Source of the DNA: Phoebastria nigripes
Taxonomy: Eukaryota > Chordata > Aves > Procellariiformes > Diomedeidae
Length of the DNA: 64,000 bases
Direction: 5' to 3'
NCBI GenBank assembly: GCA_035582835.1
Contig: JAYKAV010000678.1
Coordinates: 1,271,754-1,335,753, forward strand
Part shown: positions 60,701-64,000 of the stretch, piece by piece
Position numbering within the stretch: the stretch's first letter is position 1
Layout of the letters: the number at the start of each line of letters is the position of its first letter
Program-made: the position numbers and the translations under genes
The notes under the pieces: generated by a model
Told to the model about the DNA's origin: nothing
What the model saw: only the letters and a program-made list of their open reading frames with translations
Database searches by the model: none

Positions 60701-63700
60701 AAAATGATCTCTTAGAGTCATTGTTCACTGAGAAGCATCCCAATTTTCAGTCCCTGGATGCTCTTCTCTAAAACTGGTAAACANCATCAGAGAAAAAAAT
60801 AATCATAGCTTTAATGAAGATAACAATAGGAAATAGAGAAAGAAATGTGGAAGTGAAATTCAGTAGGTGATGGAATGAAAGCAGCAAAGCAGAAAGTTTA
60901 AATAAAAATGCTTCAGTCTGTTTAAATAGTTTACTATATCAGCACACGTTGACAACTGTTAAGTTTGCATAAAAATTTCCATTCTGCTTTCAGACTTCTC
61001 GTTTGGACTTGAAATTTTCAAAGCTTGCTCCCTTAGAAAGCAGTTGTGCTTTGCACGTAGTTTGAGCAAAAAAGATGACAGTGGTTTGCATGTATAAGGA
61101 GACTCATAAAGTACATCCTTACTTGGTATAAAAAGAAAAAGATCTTGTGACTTTCATTTACAGAATTTTCCTGGGAAAAATACCTGGAGATAGAAAAACT
61201 AGTATTTGCTGGGGAAATGACCCTTACTGGAGTGCTGTAGTGATTATTTTAGGTTTGGTGGTGGTGTGCACAGTATTTTCCTACGAATAGTGCTTCATAA
61301 CCCTGGGTGTAGTTCGGCCTAGATCCCTTCTCCCTTTAACCTCTGATGATCTACATAAGAGCTGAAGAACTGCCTAGTGTCGATAGGCCTGACACAGCTA
61401 AAGATAGCCACGAGCATCTGTAGTTAGTGAACAAAGGTCCCAAGGAGATGCTTCATTCAGAAGGTCATCTCCAATTGAAGATCTGGACTCAGGAATACGT
61501 TTTCCAACTAAAATGGAGGCATCCTTATGCTAATAGAGATAAAAATTTTTGGTTTTTTTTACACACGTGTATGTGCACAGGTGGTGCATGGGTATAAATT
61601 CACAGCCTGAATTTAGCTTCTTTCTAAGCTTATATAAAACCTTCAGTGCATGAATACTTAAGACATTAGCCTCATTTGATGCAGAATATGAACAAAGGAT
61701 TACAAGAAGTTACATTGCATATGGCCCAGAGAGCTAAAAAAAAATTGTATTGCCAACACAGATTGTGACATCTTGACTTTCGAGCATCTGTCTATGCAAC
61801 TTTGTTTTTTGCATACAGCTTTTGTATACTTTAGGCAAGATACATTAGCGATCTCTAGATGTGCAGAATAAACAAGTAATAAGTTGATGCAAGAAGCAGA
61901 AGTAACTTGTGATAACTTTTGCCTCCTCATTTTTCAGAACACATTCCAGTGTTCTCTTCCAACAGATTTTTAGGGAATTTAGACCTAGCCATTAGCTAAG
62001 GAATGTGAGGAAAGAGGAGGTCTTACTCAGAACACTTCTGTAAAGATGACACATCTGTAGCGATGCTCCTGATAGAAGTAGTCCTTCGATTTTTCCTGTT
62101 TTGAAAATTCTCAGCAAAAGGAAGAGAACATAGGAGTAACTGTAAATAAAAAAAAAAAAAATTACACCTTCATGCTTCTTTCCTTTGAATACTTCAGAAA
62201 TCCAAGTGCCAGTGCCAGTGAAAATGTGAACCAGTTGGTAGGGGCCTTTCTAAATACACGAGTGGAACTGCTAAGATACATGGATGTGTCCTGTAGCATT
62301 AAAATTACAGCATGAATATCATGGCACTTTTTAATATGGTAAACAGAATTTCACAGTCATTTGAAACCCAGAAGAGTTAAAATTTGTTCACTTTGTTTTT
62401 AGCAAACCTGTTGGCAGTAGCATGCAGAACCCGGGGACTGGGGATGGGATCTCATTTTCTTACTGCTTACAGCACAACAGTGCTGAGTTACATGCAAATA
62501 TATACTCGTCTTTATCCCAGGTTGCTGGCCTGATGTCAGACTGGTCAGATAAAGTGAGACACTGAAATTTGAGCTTGAGAAGGCTGTTCTTAGATGTCTA
62601 TTTTTTGTCTTTAATAAATGAACAGAAATGTATTCTTGAGCACTTTTAGTATTTCTGTCAGTCCAGCTAGGTAAAAAGGGAAAGTTTTGGGATTCCCAGT
62701 AAACTAAGTACTTGGTGCTTCCATAGGGGAAAATGGCCTGTATTTGTTTAGTTTTGTAACTGAAAGTGCCATGTCAACCCAGTGAGGAGGAGAAATGGGG
62801 AACAGGTAGGTTATTTATTTTTAAAATACACACATGCATTTGAAAGGAAGAAGAATGGCATGATATTCACAGAATGAAGCTTCATCTGTGGAGGCTGTAA
62901 GCAGCAGGTAAGATAGAGAAAATGACATAATTTTGTGAGGATAATGTTTTACGTACAGGAGATTAACCATGGCAGATTCTCTGGAAAATAGAGGTGAGAA
63001 AGATGTCTCTGTGCATATCTGCCTGATAAAATATTTTGAACATAATCCCTTGCTAGCTTTGTTTTGTCTTTTTTTTTATTTTTTTGGTAGAGAGCAGTTT
63101 AAAGGTGCACTTATTAAATATTAATAGAAGAGAGACCAATTGAAATTGCATGCTGATGCAGTCCCCGTGCTCTTTGGAACCTTAACCCTAGCTCACTGGT
63201 ACTTTACAAGGACATCAGCATTACATAGCTGTGTGACTTTGACCCTGATTACTAATTAAACAGAGGGTGAAAAGTCATTTAATTCAGAAGCCTGTTGAGT
63301 GGACAGAACTATCACAGTGAATGTCCTTTGTATTTACATGGACGAAGATTTGCTCAATAGAGTAGGAAGGATTAGAAATGAAATAAAAGTTATATAAATA
63401 ATTGACTGGGCTCTATCTGAAGTCTTCTGATGCAGCAATGTGACCATAGACAATAAGCAGTTCATGGATCAGTTGACTAGTGTTTTCATAAAAAGCTCCT
63501 GTTCAGATGTTCTTATATAATGATAGTTGATAGGGAGGCTTAGGACAGTAAATAGACAGGGACAGCACCCACAAGACAAGCTTTGTGTTCACTTAGTGTC
63601 TGCAAGGTTGCGATTCTTCTACTTCTGGTGTGGACACTTCCTATTTTCTTTTTTAATTCCAAGTGACGACAAAATGCCTGTAGAGTTACATTTTTTAAAG

Positions 63701-64000
63701 GAAATTCAGTGCAAACATCACGGTACACTCAAGTGTCACCTGTCATCACCCAAACCACCAGGTCTACCTGGGACTCTTGAGAAACTGTTCGGTGAACAGT
63801 AAGAAAGCAGTGGTCTCAGCGAAGGCTCGAAATGCCTCTGCTTCAGTCATGGTCAGTTATGTTTACAGCACAGTAAGCAGGCCCAAGGAATCTCTCCATT
63901 TATATTCGGTTTGACAATGGACACAGTGAGAGAATAGTCTCCTGTCTTTATTATTCAGACCCAAGACAGAATAGCTCAGGTTTCCTAGTTCTGGCCAAGG
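57701..64000. other. Non-coding stretch, nothing firm recognised
   Basis: AT-rich unique DNA. At 59066-59087 ATATGCTG and CAGCATAT form a perfect 8-bp stem around T6. A GTGCCA unit is repeated near 62206-62219. An A-run lies at 62148-62161. Unresolved bases lie at 60320 and 60784. No gene, RNA or further repeat family recognised. Confidence 0.55.

Noticed and set aside
1..64000. tRNA, rRNA, snRNA, CRISPR, operon or phage features
   Set aside because: No TTCGANNC arm in a cloverleaf context, no known small-RNA signature, no regular spaced repeats and no bacterial-style gene packing were seen on either strand.

Overview
This window looks like AT-rich, non-coding nuclear DNA from a bird. The signs are: (i) a fairly young, 5'-truncated CR1 LINE with the avian-type 3' end made of ATTCTRTG octamers (4883-5430, minus strand); (ii) an 834-bp solo LTR with the layout of a widespread neoavian endogenous-retrovirus LTR and a perfect 5-bp target duplication (16049-16882); (iii) sparse, very old amniote repeats (MIR-type SINEs, an L3/turtle-type CR1 and small palindromic elements). 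There are no bacterial-style genes or operons, and ten isolated N bases are scattered through it, as in a draft vertebrate assembly. Crocodilian or turtle DNA also carries CR1, MIR and the palindromic repeats, so 'bird' rests mainly on the young CR1 and the LTR family, which I recognise from memory and could not check by search.

I could not establish a single host protein-coding gene. The longest open frames outside the CR1 (177, 162, 160, 127, 120 and 114 codons) have no recognisable domain and mostly sit in locally GC-richer pockets where long chance frames are expected. A few short open stretches sit next to good splice signals (35279-35416, 38893-38956, 44763-44876). They are listed as weak exon candidates only. 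The window is best read as a long intron or a gene desert.

Layout: 1-4.9 kb is unique DNA with a MIR copy at 1.1 kb. At 4.9-5.4 kb lies the CR1 with a frameshifted reverse-transcriptase C-terminus. At 6.3 kb there is a small palindromic element. From 6.4 to 16.0 kb is unique DNA with a (TTG)14 microsatellite. From 16.0 to 19.7 kb is a repeat cluster: a solo LTR, an old MIR-like SINE next to a palindrome-family remnant, and a probable second LTR in the same orientation. From 19.7 to 41.1 kb is mostly unique DNA with homopolymer tracts, hairpins and two CpG-retaining blocks. At 41.1-42.1 kb a MIR and an ancient CR1/L3 fossil lie close together. At 44.7-45.5 kb there is a CpG-richer pocket with an exon-like segment. 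From 45.6 to 64 kb is mostly unique AT-rich DNA with low-complexity tracts and one further old repeat remnant at 57.6 kb.

No undescribed multi-gene system is visible. The points most worth checking are the two solo LTRs, the preserved ancient SINEs (possible exaptation) and the 44.7-45.5 kb pocket.
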